DNA of 64,000 bases from Hyphomicrobiales bacterium. GTDB lineage: Bacteria; Pseudomonadota; Alphaproteobacteria; Rhizobiales; Rhizobiaceae. This document shows positions 43,117 through 51,377 of the stretch, in pieces. The translations under genes were made by a program, and so were the position numbers. Numbering within the stretch: position 1 is the stretch's first letter; each line of letters opens with the position of its first letter. The DNA lies in the NCBI GenBank assembly GCA_900473185.1, contig UCKU01000031.1, positions 150,140 through 214,139 on the forward strand. Reading direction: 5' to 3'. Under the pieces are notes generated by a model. The model was not told the origin of the DNA. It made no database searches and saw only the letters and a list, made by a program, of their open reading frames with translations.

Positions 43117-44799
43117 ATGAGTGCCATGAGAAACCTTTGCTTTGGTCTGCTGGCATCCGCATGCGCAACCGCGCTGAGTGCACCGGCAGTCGCGCAGCAG
43201 CAGTCAAAACCCAACATCCTTGTCATCATGGGCGATGATGTTGGTTGGTTCAACATCGGTGCCTATCACCGGGGCATCATGTCCGGGAAGACGCCGAATC
43301 TCGATAAGCTGGCGTCTGAGGGCATGATGTTCACCGACTATTATGCCGAGGCGAGCTGCACTGCCGGCCGGGCGAGTTTCATCACCGGTGAAATCCCGTT
43401 GCGCACAGGCCTGACGACTGTGGGTCAGGCGGGCGCAGATGTGGGCATACCGGACAAGGCGGCAACCATCGCCGCCGTCCTCAAAACCGAGGGCTACGCC
43501 ACGGGCCAGTTTGGCAAGAATCACCTCGGCGACCTGAACAAGTTTCTGCCAACTCTGCATGGCTTTGACGAGTTCTTCGGGTACCTTTACCACCTCGATG
43601 CGATGTCGGACCCTTACTGGTATTCGTTCCCGGATGACCAGTCGTATCGTGACAAGGTCGGGCCGCGCAATGTGGTGCACAGCTTTGCCATGGATACGGA
43701 CGACGCGACCCAGCAGCCGCGTTGGGGCAAGATCGGCAAGCAGAAGATCATCGACGAAGGCCCGCTGGCGCCATACCCTGATATGTCCAACGTGCCGAAC
43801 ATGCATGACATAACGCCCAAGGCCAAGTACGACATGGGCACGTTCGACGAAGTGCTGGTCAAGGCTTCCTGTGACTTCATGGACAAGGCCAGGACCGACG
43901 GAAAGCCGTTCTTTGTCTGGCACAACACGACGCGCATGCACGTCTGGACGTTCCTGTCTCCCAAGTACCAGGCCTTGATGAACAGCCAGACCAATTATGG
44001 TCTCGAAGAAGCCGGCATGGCGCAGCTGGACGACAGCGTCGGCGCCATCCTGAAATGCGTGGAGGACGCGGACGAGACCAACAACACCATCGTCATCTTT
44101 ACGACCGACAATGGCGCAGAAGTATTTACCTGGCCTGACGGCGGCATGACCCCGTTCAAGGGCACCAAGGGTACTGTGATGGAGGGCGGCTTCCGCGCAC
44201 CCGCAATCATCCGCTGGCCGGGCAGGGTCAAGCCGGGCACTGTCGAGAACGGTATTTTCTCCGCCCTGGACTGGTTCCCCACGCTGGTGGCTGCGGCTGG
44301 TAATCCCAACATCACCGACCAGTTGCTCAAGGGCGTGAAACTGGGTGACACGACCTACAAGAACCACCTCGACGGCTATAACCAGCTGGACCTGCTGGAG
44401 GGCAATTCGCCGTCCGCACGTCATGAGTTCTTCTACTTCGGTGGCCCTTCTCTGGGGGCTGTACGCCTCGATAATTTTAAGTTTCAGTTCTTTCAACAGC
44501 CGCAGGGTTGGCCTGGCGGAAAGGTAACGACTGATATGCCCACCATGGTCAATATCCGTCAGGATCCCTTCGAGCGGACACCGTCGATCGGCCAGCAAAG
44601 CCTCAATGATCTGGGTGGAGGCTACATGAATGAATTCTTTGCTCGGGAGTTCTGGCGCTTCGTGAGTGTTCAGCAGGAAGTGGCCAAACTCGCCCTTACG
44701 GCGGTCGACTATCCGCCAATGCAGGATCCGGCCTCCTTCAACCTGGATGCTGTGAAGAGGCAGATAGACGCGGCGATCAAGAACAAGCCAGGCAACTGA
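43117..44799 (+). CDS. Arylsulfatase (alkaline-phosphatase superfamily), periplasmic
   Basis: 560 aa from ATG 43117, with ACGGAGGA six bases upstream. A signal peptide ends at ALSAPAVAQ. Catalytic-site features: NILVIMGDDVGW with the metal Asp pair, then CTAGRASFITG, in which the Cys is the residue converted to formylglycine; C-x-A-x-R is the less common variant of CxPxR. FTTDNGAE supplies the second metal site. It releases sulfate from aryl sulfates, so it fits sulfur scavenging. No sulfatase-modifying enzyme or sulfate transport gene is adjacent. Confidence 0.9.
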   Translation: MSAMRNLCFGLLASACATALSAPAVAQQQSKPNILVIMGDDVGWFNIGAYHRGIMSGKTPNLDKLASEGMMFTDYYAEASCTAGRASFITGEIPLRTGLTTVGQAGADVGIPDKAATIAAVLKTEGYATGQFGKNHLGDLNKFLPTLHGFDEFFGYLYHLDAMSDPYWYSFPDDQSYRDKVGPRNVVHSFAMDTDDATQQPRWGKIGKQKIIDEGPLAPYPDMSNVPNMHDITPKAKYDMGTFDEVLVKASCDFMDKARTDGKPFFVWHNTTRMHVWTFLSPKYQALMNSQTNYGLEEAGMAQLDDSVGAILKCVEDADETNNTIVIFTTDNGAEVFTWPDGGMTPFKGTKGTVMEGGFRAPAIIRWPGRVKPGTVENGIFSALDWFPTLVAAAGNPNITDQLLKGVKLGDTTYKNHLDGYNQLDLLEGNSPSARHEFFYFGGPSLGAVRLDNFKFQFFQQPQGWPGGKVTTDMPTMVNIRQDPFERTPSIGQQSLNDLGGGYMNEFFAREFWRFVSVQQEVAKLALTAVDYPPMQDPASFNLDAVKRQIDAAIKNKPGN

Positions 44800-44819
44800 T
44801 CGCGAACAGCTCAAGACGG

Positions 44820-44853
44820 CGGGTGGCCCGGAAGGGCTGCCCGTTTGTTTTTT
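44820..44853 (+). terminator. Rho-independent terminator after the arylsulfatase gene
   Basis: GGGTGGCCC, GGAA loop, GGGCTGCCC, then GTTTGTTTTTT. It starts 21 bp after the stop codon. Confidence 0.8.
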
Positions 44854-45041
44854 GCCTGGGTTTAGCCACATCCTCCACTCTGCCGCCAACGAGCTCAGCA
44901 GAAATCGCACCCCGTTAACCCCTTGCCTGGGGAAAATCCGCCCCGTTCCACAATTTCGTCCCGAGCGGCCGCAATTATGGCAGGGTGTTTCGGGGCTTGA
45001 TGCGGCGCGAGCCAGCCGGTAGGTCTCGGAGGGATGAAGCA

Positions 45042-45680
45042 GTGAATGAAGGAAGTGCCGGCGTGATCGATCCCTATGCCATGCTTGGACTGGAGCGTGA
45101 CGCCAATGGCGAGGCGATCAGGCTTGCCTGGCGCAAGGCCGCCAAGGGCGCGCATCCGGATGCCGGCGGCGACACCGATCATTTCAACCGGCTGCAGATC
45201 GCCTACGAACTCCTGCAGGATCCCGTGCGCCGGCGTGTCTATGACGATACGGGCTACGATCCGCAGCTGGCCGATCCCAAAGATCTCGAAGGTGTCCTGA
45301 TGCTGGAATCGCTCGTCAACGAGGTGATCCTCGACGAGCGCGAACCCGGCAGCTTCGACCCGGTCGCCGCCATGCGCCGCAAACTGTCGGACGATATCGT
45401 CAAGAGCCGCTTCCACATCCTGGAGCTCGAACGCCACCGCGCCCGCGTGCGCAAACACATAGACCGCCTCGGCCGCCGCCCGGAAACCGACGTGCTCGGC
45501 TCCATGCTGCGCGCCCGCAGCGAAGCCATCGCCGACGCCATCCGCAAGACGGAAAAGCAGATCCAGACGATCGAGCACACCTATACGATGCTCGAGGGCT
45601 ATTCGTATGAGGTGGAGGTTCTGGCGCCGCTGGAAGAGGTGGATGCAGTGGAGCCGCAGCGCGGAGAGGCTGCGGAGTAG
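45042..45680 (+). CDS. DnaJ-domain protein
   Basis: 212 aa from the GTG at 45042, preceded by GGAGGG. The J domain lies near the N-terminus (DPYAMLGLERDANGEAIRLAWRK, then AHPDAGGDTDHFNRL) with the HPD tripeptide that stimulates Hsp70. The remainder is a charged, helical region with a probable coiled coil (LELERHRARVRKHIDRL). There is no zinc or substrate-binding domain, so it is a type III J protein recruiting DnaK to one specific client. Confidence 0.85.
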   Translation: MNEGSAGVIDPYAMLGLERDANGEAIRLAWRKAAKGAHPDAGGDTDHFNRLQIAYELLQDPVRRRVYDDTGYDPQLADPKDLEGVLMLESLVNEVILDEREPGSFDPVAAMRRKLSDDIVKSRFHILELERHRARVRKHIDRLGRRPETDVLGSMLRARSEAIADAIRKTEKQIQTIEHTYTMLEGYSYEVEVLAPLEEVDAVEPQRGEAAE

Positions 45681-45824
45681 GGGAACCATCGCAGCAGCAG
45701 ATCATCCGGCCTTGCTCGCGCGTATGATTCCGATTTTCGGGCCGATGCTGTAGCCACTCGGATGGCTGAGGCGTGAGCCCAAAGGATTTCCGTACAGCAT
45801 GTCCGGCATGTGATATGGTTGTCC

Positions 45825-46040
45825 ATGACCTATTCCCTGAGAGATCTGGACGTTGCGAGCCGGCAAGTGGTTGCCGACCGGCAGATGATTTCGGCGCAGG
45901 AGATCCTGATCGACGGGATGCTTGTGCGAGGCGAGCCGGCGGGGCTGGCGCGGGAAAGGCTGGTCACGATGACCGAGGACCTGCGCAACCATCGCTTCCA
46001 TCAGGATCTGATCCAGGCGACAATCCGGCTGCAGCGCTGA
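45825..46040 (+). CDS. Small conserved hypothetical protein
   Basis: 71 aa from ATG 45825 (an earlier in-frame start at 45810 is possible). Entirely helical and charged (LRDLDVASRQVVADRQMI, HRFHQDLIQATIRLQR). It resembles small rhizobial proteins of unknown role. No strong ribosome-binding site is visible. Confidence 0.5.
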   Translation: MTYSLRDLDVASRQVVADRQMISAQEILIDGMLVRGEPAGLARERLVTMTEDLRNHRFHQDLIQATIRLQR

Positions 46041-46121
46041 GCCTGCCGTTCATGCCGCGGGCTCCACCGGGCGCGGATTATGCGCGCCCCGGTTTTTCCT
46101 TTGGAATTCTGGTTTTTCGCA

Positions 46122-46412
46122 TCAGCTGCGCGGGCTTTCTTGTGGGCTTCGCGTGCTCTCCCGTCGGCTTCTGTTTCGGTGGCGATCTTGGTCGGCGCGC
46201 GCTTTCTCGAGTTCTTCCATTGTCGGAAGATCATAGCCGGCCGAAGCCTTGCCTGGCGGTCCGGGCTGGTGGCCGTTCAGGGTGGCGCGGGCAGCGGTGG
46301 CCTGGGCGATAAGCTCCACGGCCGAGGGGCTCCTTGCCGGGCGCTTCGCATTGGCGTTGTGATGCCTTCCATCCCTATGAGAGGCGGATTTGTCGGGTGT
46401 GTTTCCAGGCAT
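46122..46412 (-). CDS. Small protein of a two-member family in this window
   Basis: 96 aa from ATG 46412, well placed behind CAGGAGG. It shares with the protein at 51893 the block RPARSPSA, then a variable stretch with ARATL, then LPTMEELE-x-AR. The N-terminus is His/Asn-rich and the C-terminus Arg-rich (DRHRNRSRRESTRS). Probably disordered apart from the shared segments. No known family. The basic tail could bind nucleic acid (inference). Confidence 0.6.
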   Translation of the reverse strand: MPGNTPDKSASHRDGRHHNANAKRPARSPSAVELIAQATAARATLNGHQPGPPGKASAGYDLPTMEELEKARADQDRHRNRSRRESTRSPQESPRS

Positions 46413-46657
46413 GTTGCATGCCTCCTGTTCGTGTCTTGAAGCCGCCATCCTTCATCGGTCTGCCGCTGCGGGACGGGGATTGACGGTCATGGCGCCTGAT
46501 CGCAGCCAGAGATCGTCGCGCGCATGGCGCAGGCGAATTTCTGTCTCTGCATGATCATCCTCCGGGAAGGATTGGCGAGCGGGTGGCCTGGGTGAGCGGT
46601 CGGTGGGGCAAGCGGCCGGGGATTTCTCGCCGGCCTCGTTTTGCGGGGGCGAAACGC

Positions 46658-47008
46658 TCAGCTCGGCTTTCCAAGCGCGATCTGGCAGGCCTGTGCAAGG
46701 TCCGCGTTCGGCTCTGTGGTGCCGAGCGGCGTAGCCCAGCCGGCCTTCTTGATGATGTCGCTGCGTCCATAGGTGCCGGCCGCGTTTAGCTCGGCCATGA
46801 TCTGTGCTGAGGCCGGATCGCTCTTGGCGCGGTCGAGGCAGTAGGGCGTCAGCGCGGCGGCGATCGCAGAGGTGCGCTCGATGCCGGCGGCTTTCTGGGC
46901 GCTGCCGCTGGTCACCCAGCCTCCCCAGCTGAAGCCCACGATCGCCAATGCGGCCGCGCCGCACACGGCGCCCCACAGGCCGGGGCGAAGCCATGTTATA
47001 TTTTGCAT
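46658..47008 (-). CDS. Small membrane-anchored hypothetical protein
   Basis: 116 aa from ATG 47008 (47020 is also in frame). One N-terminal membrane segment (GLWGAVCGAAALAIVGFSWGGW) is followed by a periplasmic domain with two Cys (TPYCLDRAKSDP, LAQACQIAL) likely to pair. A conserved type of rhizobial hypothetical. Its upstream region is the AT-rich island at 47012-47235. Function unknown. I recognise no gene in 46449-46657. Confidence 0.65.
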   Translation of the reverse strand: MQNITWLRPGLWGAVCGAAALAIVGFSWGGWVTSGSAQKAAGIERTSAIAAALTPYCLDRAKSDPASAQIMAELNAAGTYGRSDIIKKAGWATPLGTTEPNADLAQACQIALGKPS

Positions 47009-47011
47009 CAC

Positions 47012-47235
47012 GAATTCCAATCTTTAAAAAAGCACGCGATTTCGCGTACTTAAATAATAACACAATAAAAAATCTGCGCTTTGTTTATTATTTTCTTCAA
47101 AATTTCTATTGTAATCGTTGGATTATATTTAAAAAATTCTTTGGACGCGATTGTAAAAACTCGATAAAACTACTTTTTTATCTTTTCGTCCCAATCGCGA
47201 CTCAATTATGGCGTAATGATATCCGGTCGTCGTTT
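47012..47235. other. AT-rich island
   Basis: Two successive 60-base rows (47041 and 47101) have 15 G+C each (25%). It spans the divergent promoters of the genes at 46658 and 47372. No gene is visible in 47009-47371. Such islands may be bound by xenogeneic-silencer-like proteins (MucR/Ros in rhizobia) or mark foreign DNA. Confidence 0.5.
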
Positions 47236-47371
47236 GGCCATATGGCTCTCGCCGGTGTCAGAGACTTAGAAGGCAGCCACGCTTCCGAATTCCGATTGCC
47301 AGACCGATGCCGCAGCCCGATGAGGCTTTCACCCGGCTGCGGTCAACCGCCTTCACCTGGAGCCTGTCACC

Positions 47372-47665
47372 ATGTCAGCCTACGAATCGTCAACACGCAC
47401 AACCAACACCATCGTCCATTTCTCCGCCTCCTTCACGCTGCCCGATCTCGTTGGTGAGATCCATCCGGCGGGCGACTACAAGATCGTACAGGATGAGGAG
47501 CCGATCGAGGGGCTTTCGCGCATCGCCTACCGGCGCGTCGGAACCTTCATTCATCTGCCCTCGATTGCGGAAGGCAGCCGTTTGCGCAGGATCGTGAGGA
47601 TCGAGCCTGCATTTCTCCACCATTTGCTGGAGACCACGAATGCGACAGGGGAGCTTTCCTCGTGA
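47372..47665 (+). CDS. Small conserved hypothetical coupled to the DUF1476 gene
   Basis: 97 aa, ATG 47372. Beta-rich sequence (IVHFSASFTLPDL, AGDYKIVQDEEPIEGL, IAYRRVGTFIHLPS) without membrane segments. Its stop overlaps the GTG start of the next gene (47662-47665), so the two are translationally coupled. Similar short proteins occur in rhizobia, but no function is known to me. Confidence 0.6.
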   Translation: MSAYESSTRTTNTIVHFSASFTLPDLVGEIHPAGDYKIVQDEEPIEGLSRIAYRRVGTFIHLPSIAEGSRLRRIVRIEPAFLHHLLETTNATGELSS

Positions 47666-47976
47666 ACGTATTCGAAGATCGCGAGAAGGCGCTGGAGCAG
47701 ATGTATTTCCTGGATTCCGACATGGCCTTCAAGGTGCGATCGCGCCGCGACCGACTGCTCGCCCGCTGGGTCTGCGGCATGACGGGCGCAGACAGCGAGG
47801 CCTATATCGGCGAGATCATCACTCTCAGGGTGACCGGAGCAGATGATGAAGGCGTGATCGCCAAGATGCTTGCGGACATCCGTGCCGCCGGCAAGGATGT
47901 GGACCAGAAGGCGCTCAGGGAGCGCATGGAAACGCTGACGGCTGACGCGATGCGGGATCTCGCTCGACCTCTGTGA
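47662..47976 (+). CDS. DUF1476 protein, ATP synthase zeta-subunit-like
   Basis: 104 aa from the GTG at 47662. The N-terminus MNVFEDREKALEQMY matches the DUF1476 start (FDDREKAFE in typical members), followed by a four-helix pattern (RRDRLLARWVCGMTG, YIGEIITLRV, ALRERMETLTADAM). The family includes the zeta subunit that inhibits F1-ATPase in alphaproteobacteria through its N-terminus. This copy is diverged and coupled to an unrelated small gene, so it may be a paralogue with another target. It is far from any atp genes in this window. Confidence 0.75.
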   Translation: MNVFEDREKALEQMYFLDSDMAFKVRSRRDRLLARWVCGMTGADSEAYIGEIITLRVTGADDEGVIAKMLADIRAAGKDVDQKALRERMETLTADAMRDLARPL

Positions 47977-48211
47977 TTTTCTCGGTGATCGGCCTGTTAT
48001 CCACGCCAAACCCGGCAGTCGCCGCGATCCGAGCAGCCAAGGCGCGGAATTGAACCGCAATCACTGTCACCCACCACCGTGAAATCGCTCTACACCAGCA
48101 GCGATCGCCGGAACATGCGCCTCTCCGCCGCATTGCCTTGACCGTCGCTTCACCCAAATTGCGTGGTGAAAGTGTCAACACCGTGCCATCCATCCGGCAA
48201 GAGGTCGTTCA

Positions 48212-49048
48212 GTGACAATCGTGCGGTTCTTGTTCTGCTTCGTCGTCTCGCTGAGCTTCATGTCGCAGGCCTATGCCGACGAGCTGGTTCATTTCGACAG
48301 TGCCACGGTCAAGCCAAGTCCGTTTCTTGAGCGCAAGGCGAAAGAACAGGGCGTAGCGCTGCCATCACCGCAGGCGACCCCGCTCATCGGATACCTCACT
48401 CGTCCGCAGGGCGATGGGCCGTTTCCGGCTGTGGTGTTGATGCACGGATGCGGCGGTATCCATGCCCATGTGAAAGAGGTCTGGCCGGAGCGGCTGGTCT
48501 CCTGGGGTTATGTCACGCTCGTAGTCGACAGTTTCACCACCCGCAACATCGAGAATAGCTGCAAGACCTATCTCCCCGATCGGGTGTTCGATGCCTATGG
48601 GGCGCTGGACTTCCTGACGAAGAGCGGCTTCGTCGATGCCAGGCGCGTCGCGCTGATGGGCTTTTCGGCGGGTGGGATTGCGACGCTGGAGGCGACGAAG
48701 ATCGAGGGCAATGAGCAGCTGATGGACGAGAAATTCGGGGCGGCGGTTGCCTATTATCCGGTCTGTGCGCCGCATGAGAGCGATGCGACGGTGCCGACGC
48801 TGATCCTGAATGGCGATCTCGATGACTGGAGCCCGGCGGAGCGCTGCCGGCAACGGGTGTCGCGGCTCAGCGGCAAGGGGCCACCGGTCGAGCTGAATAT
48901 CTATCCCGGCGCGCGTCATGATTTCGATGACGAGGCCATGATCAAGCCGAAGACGGTGTTCGGGCATGTGGAGGAATATAACGCGGCTGCGGCGGAACAA
49001 TCCATCGCCAGCATTCGCGGCTTCCTGCAGAAATATCTCGCGAACTGA
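48212..49048 (+). CDS. Secreted dienelactone hydrolase-family protein
   Basis: 278 aa from the GTG at 48212. A signal peptide (FLFCFVVSLSFMSQAYA) is followed by an alpha/beta-hydrolase fold with VVLMHGCGGIHAH, nucleophile elbow GFSAGG (Ser rather than the Cys of classical dienelactone hydrolase), Asp in NGDLDDWSP and His in GARHDFDD. Probably a periplasmic esterase; the substrate is unknown. Confidence 0.87.
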   Translation: MTIVRFLFCFVVSLSFMSQAYADELVHFDSATVKPSPFLERKAKEQGVALPSPQATPLIGYLTRPQGDGPFPAVVLMHGCGGIHAHVKEVWPERLVSWGYVTLVVDSFTTRNIENSCKTYLPDRVFDAYGALDFLTKSGFVDARRVALMGFSAGGIATLEATKIEGNEQLMDEKFGAAVAYYPVCAPHESDATVPTLILNGDLDDWSPAERCRQRVSRLSGKGPPVELNIYPGARHDFDDEAMIKPKTVFGHVEEYNAAAAEQSIASIRGFLQKYLAN

Positions 49049-49145
49049 AGCGGCCCCCGACTATTTCTCCCGTAACCCCGCCGGCCATCTTGGTCACGTC
49101 GATGTCGCCGTTATGCGCCCCAAGCGGGAGAAGGACGCGAGGCGG

Positions 49146-49238
49146 GATGATCCTGTCGATCGAAGGTTGGCGACGGATGTCGTCGGTTATTCCGGGATGA
49201 TGGCTGCGGATGAGGGTGCCACACTTGCCACCTCGAAG
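49146..49238 (+). pseudogene. Relic of a class III cyclase gene
   Basis: The frame reads DDPVDRRLA-TDVVGYSGMMAADEGATLATSK, closely matching the first residues of class III cyclases such as the one at 906 (QRRLAAIVVADVVGYSRLMEADE). The AAI/V residues before the metal aspartate are missing and the rest of the domain is absent. It lies in the 470-bp gap between the hydrolase and the gene at 49518. Confidence 0.55.
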
Positions 49239-49452
49239 CGCGTCGGCACAGAAAAAAGCCCGGCGGGGTTTTCCGGGCTTGAGGTCGAATGTGGGCGTGG
49301 CGGCTCGTTTCCGCTGCGCCTCTGTGTTCGGCCTTTGCCCCCCCTGGCCGTTTCGAATGAAGCGGCCACCGGCCGAAACCGATTGAAGCTTAAGATGGCG
49401 CGCGCGCGGAGATTGAAAAGGGGAAGGGGAGCGCGGCAGGTAAAAATTGCCG

Positions 49453-49477
49453 GGAACAATCTCGCCCACGCGCTGTT
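49453..49477 (+). promoter_or_regulatory. EcfG-like promoter upstream of the small secreted protein
   Basis: GGAAC, 16 bases, TGTT, ending 40 bp before ATG 49518. It has the same pattern as the site at 23432. Confidence 0.4.
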
Positions 49478-49517
49478 GACTAGAGATAAGCAACCGAATG
49501 CTCTCAGGAGAAGACCA

Positions 49518-49841
49518 ATGCGCATGAAAATTGTCGCAGCATCGCTGCTGGCCCTCGGCATGGCCACATCCGCCTTCGCCCAGTCCAACCCGGCCCCGAC
49601 GGCCCACACGATGGACAAGAGCACCGTCGATTCCGGCGGCGGCGCCGGCACGAAGGCGAAGAAGCCTGTCGTAACAGACAAGACCAAGACCGGCAGCACG
49701 AAGATGGGCAGCATGAAGATGAAGAAGCTCAACTGCAACGGCGAAGCCGCCAGCAGCACCGGCACCGGCAAGCTGCAAACCCAGGGCGGCACCAGCAACG
49801 CCACCCCGATGGATGAAGCCTGCGCGGCGCACAATAATTGA
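49518..49841 (+). CDS. Small secreted Thr/Lys-rich protein
   Basis: 107 aa, ATG 49518 after CAGGAG. A clear signal peptide (IVAASLLALGMATSAFAQ) precedes a low-complexity mature part rich in Thr, Ser, Gly and Lys (KKPVVTDKTKTGSTKMGS) with two Cys (LNCNGEAA, DEACAAHN). Periplasmic or secreted, probably disordered, perhaps stress-induced given the EcfG-like promoter. No family recognised. Confidence 0.65.
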   Translation: MRMKIVAASLLALGMATSAFAQSNPAPTAHTMDKSTVDSGGGAGTKAKKPVVTDKTKTGSTKMGSMKMKKLNCNGEAASSTGTGKLQTQGGTSNATPMDEACAAHNN

Positions 49842-50008
49842 TCCCCATAGCCTGACACGGCGCGGGTCGAGGATGCCCGGTCATCACGAGGTGGCCGGGC
49901 GTTTTCTTGTAGGGGTGGTTTGCCAGGATGGTAGCCGCAGCGGAGCTGATGGGTGGCGCGCGAGCAATCCTCTTGAAAAGCAGCACCGCTATAGGCCACT
50001 CTTCAGTC

Positions 50009-50299
50009 ATGAAGGGCTACGTCTACATCCTCGCATCAAAGAGAAACGGCACGCTCTATACCGGCGTGACGCGCGATCTTCCGGGCCGTTTGTACGAGCA
50101 TCAGAACGAGCTGACGCCTGGCTTTACCTCACGCTACGGTGTGAAGATGCTCGTATGGTTCGAGGAGTATGATCTGCTGACGACCGCGATCACGCGCGAG
50201 AAGACGATCAAGAAATGGCCGAGGCAATGGAAGCTCAATCTCATCGAAGAGAACAATCCGGAGTGGGAGGATATTTCCTGGCACTTGATGGGGTTGTAA
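50009..50299 (+). CDS. GIY-YIG domain nuclease-like protein
   Basis: 96 aa, essentially one GIY-YIG domain. YVYILAS and LYTGVTRDLPGRLYEHQ contain the paired tyrosines and the catalytic Arg; the Glu in ITREKTIKKW is the metal ligand. Stand-alone members (UPF0213/YhbQ type) have weakly known roles in DNA repair or mobile DNA. It is followed 16 bp after its stop by the first of two 61-bp double-hairpin repeats, which suggests a functional link as in REP-associated transposases (inference). Confidence 0.88.
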   Translation: MKGYVYILASKRNGTLYTGVTRDLPGRLYEHQNELTPGFTSRYGVKMLVWFEEYDLLTTAITREKTIKKWPRQWKLNLIEENNPEWEDISWHLMGL

Positions 50300-50315
50300 G
50301 GCTGTTTGAGGAAAA

Positions 50316-50376
50316 GAGTCTCTCGCCGCGTAGACACGCGGCTGCTGGATTCCTGTGACAAGCACAGGAATGAGGG
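50316..50376. repeat. 61-bp double-hairpin repeat, left copy (inverted)
   Basis: Contains palindrome GCCGCGT-AGAC-ACGCGGC and palindrome ATTCCTGTG-ACAAG-CACAGGAAT. It is the exact reverse complement of 50514-50574. The 137 bp between the copies show no gene. Confidence 0.9.
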
Positions 50377-50513
50377 AGGTTGGGGTAGGCGCCTCGTGCC
50401 CAAATGACTGTTTCTATTTGCGATTCTACCTCGGATGGATACTATTCCAACCTCAGTACGCCCTCTTCTTGCGGATCCGCCGCTGCTGATTGGAGGAACG
50501 GCTAAACAAACTC

Positions 50514-50574
50514 CCCTCATTCCTGTGCTTGTCACAGGAATCCAGCAGCCGCGTGTCTACGCGGCGAGAGACTC
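50514..50574. repeat. 61-bp double-hairpin repeat, right copy
   Basis: Exact reverse complement of 50316-50376, so the pair could also fold as one large cruciform. Together with the 137-bp centre and flanks it fills most of the gene-free stretch 50300-50768. Rightward and leftward frames running through it translate the same short peptide and should not be annotated as genes. Confidence 0.9.
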
Positions 50575-50768
50575 ATTCCCCGCAATGAAGGTAGTCTCTG
50601 CTGGTCTGGCGCTAAGTGATGGGGCATCCCTAGAGCGACGAAGGAGAGCCAGCGCGCGCACTCTCACATCGGTGCATGCCGCCGATCACCCCAAACCACC
50701 CATGGCAACCCGCAAATATCCCGCTATGCTGCCCCCAACACCGAAGCAGACTTGGGAGCACACCGCGC

Positions 50769-51377
50769 GTGCCGCATATCTACATCGTCACCGATTGCGA
50801 ATTCGACGGCCCGATACCGGGTACGCATTCGATGCTGTCCTTCGCCTCCGTCGCCGTTTCCGAGACCGGCCAGGCTCTCGGCGAGTTCGAGGCCGTGCTG
50901 CAGCAACTCGAGGGCGCCGGGCAGGACCCTGTGACCACGGCCTTCTGGCAGGCCCATCCGCAAGCCTTCGCGGCAGCGACCGAAAACCCCGAGCCGGCTG
51001 CCGAGGTCATGGCCCGCTTCATCGCCTGGGTGAAAACCTTCAAGGCCGAGCCGATTTTTGCCGCCCATCCGGTGGCGCTCGATGGCCCCTGGCTCGATCA
51101 TTACCTGAAGCGATTCACCGGCCGGCCGCTGTTCCAGGGGCCGTGGATTGCCGATCGCCTGTTTCGCCATCCGCCACTCTGCATCCTGTCGCTGGTGGCG
51201 GGTGCGACGGGGCGCAAGCCGTGGGAATGCGATATCGCCCATTATCCGCGCGAATGGCTGGGCAACGTGCCCCACACGCATCGCGCCATCGACGATGCCC
51301 GCGGCTATGCCAACCTGCTGCATTTCTTCCTGACCCGGCGCGAGCCCGGTGGCGGCTACCGGCCTCTGCTGTCCTGA
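50769..51377 (+). CDS. DEDD-family 3'-5' exonuclease
   Basis: 202 aa from the GTG at 50769, after GGGAG. Exo I is seen as IVTDCEFDGP (Asp and Glu), Exo II in FAAHPVALDGPWLDHYL, and Exo III as HRAIDDARGYANLL with the His and Asp of the DEDDh type. Resembles stand-alone RNase T/DnaQ-like exonucleases. Convergent with, and overlapping by 22 bp, the GNAT gene. Substrate (RNA or DNA) unknown. Confidence 0.85.
   Translation: MPHIYIVTDCEFDGPIPGTHSMLSFASVAVSETGQALGEFEAVLQQLEGAGQDPVTTAFWQAHPQAFAAATENPEPAAEVMARFIAWVKTFKAEPIFAAHPVALDGPWLDHYLKRFTGRPLFQGPWIADRLFRHPPLCILSLVAGATGRKPWECDIAHYPREWLGNVPHTHRAIDDARGYANLLHFFLTRREPGGGYRPLLS

Noticed and set aside
43204..44910. 568-codon leftward frame across the arylsulfatase gene
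   Set aside because: Antisense shadow; the rightward frame has signal peptide, motifs and ribosome-binding site.
46452..47063. 203-codon leftward frame overlapping the membrane-anchored protein gene
   Set aside because: The overlapping frame 46658-47008 has the membrane segment and better start; the rest lacks a start codon near the only good ribosome-binding site.
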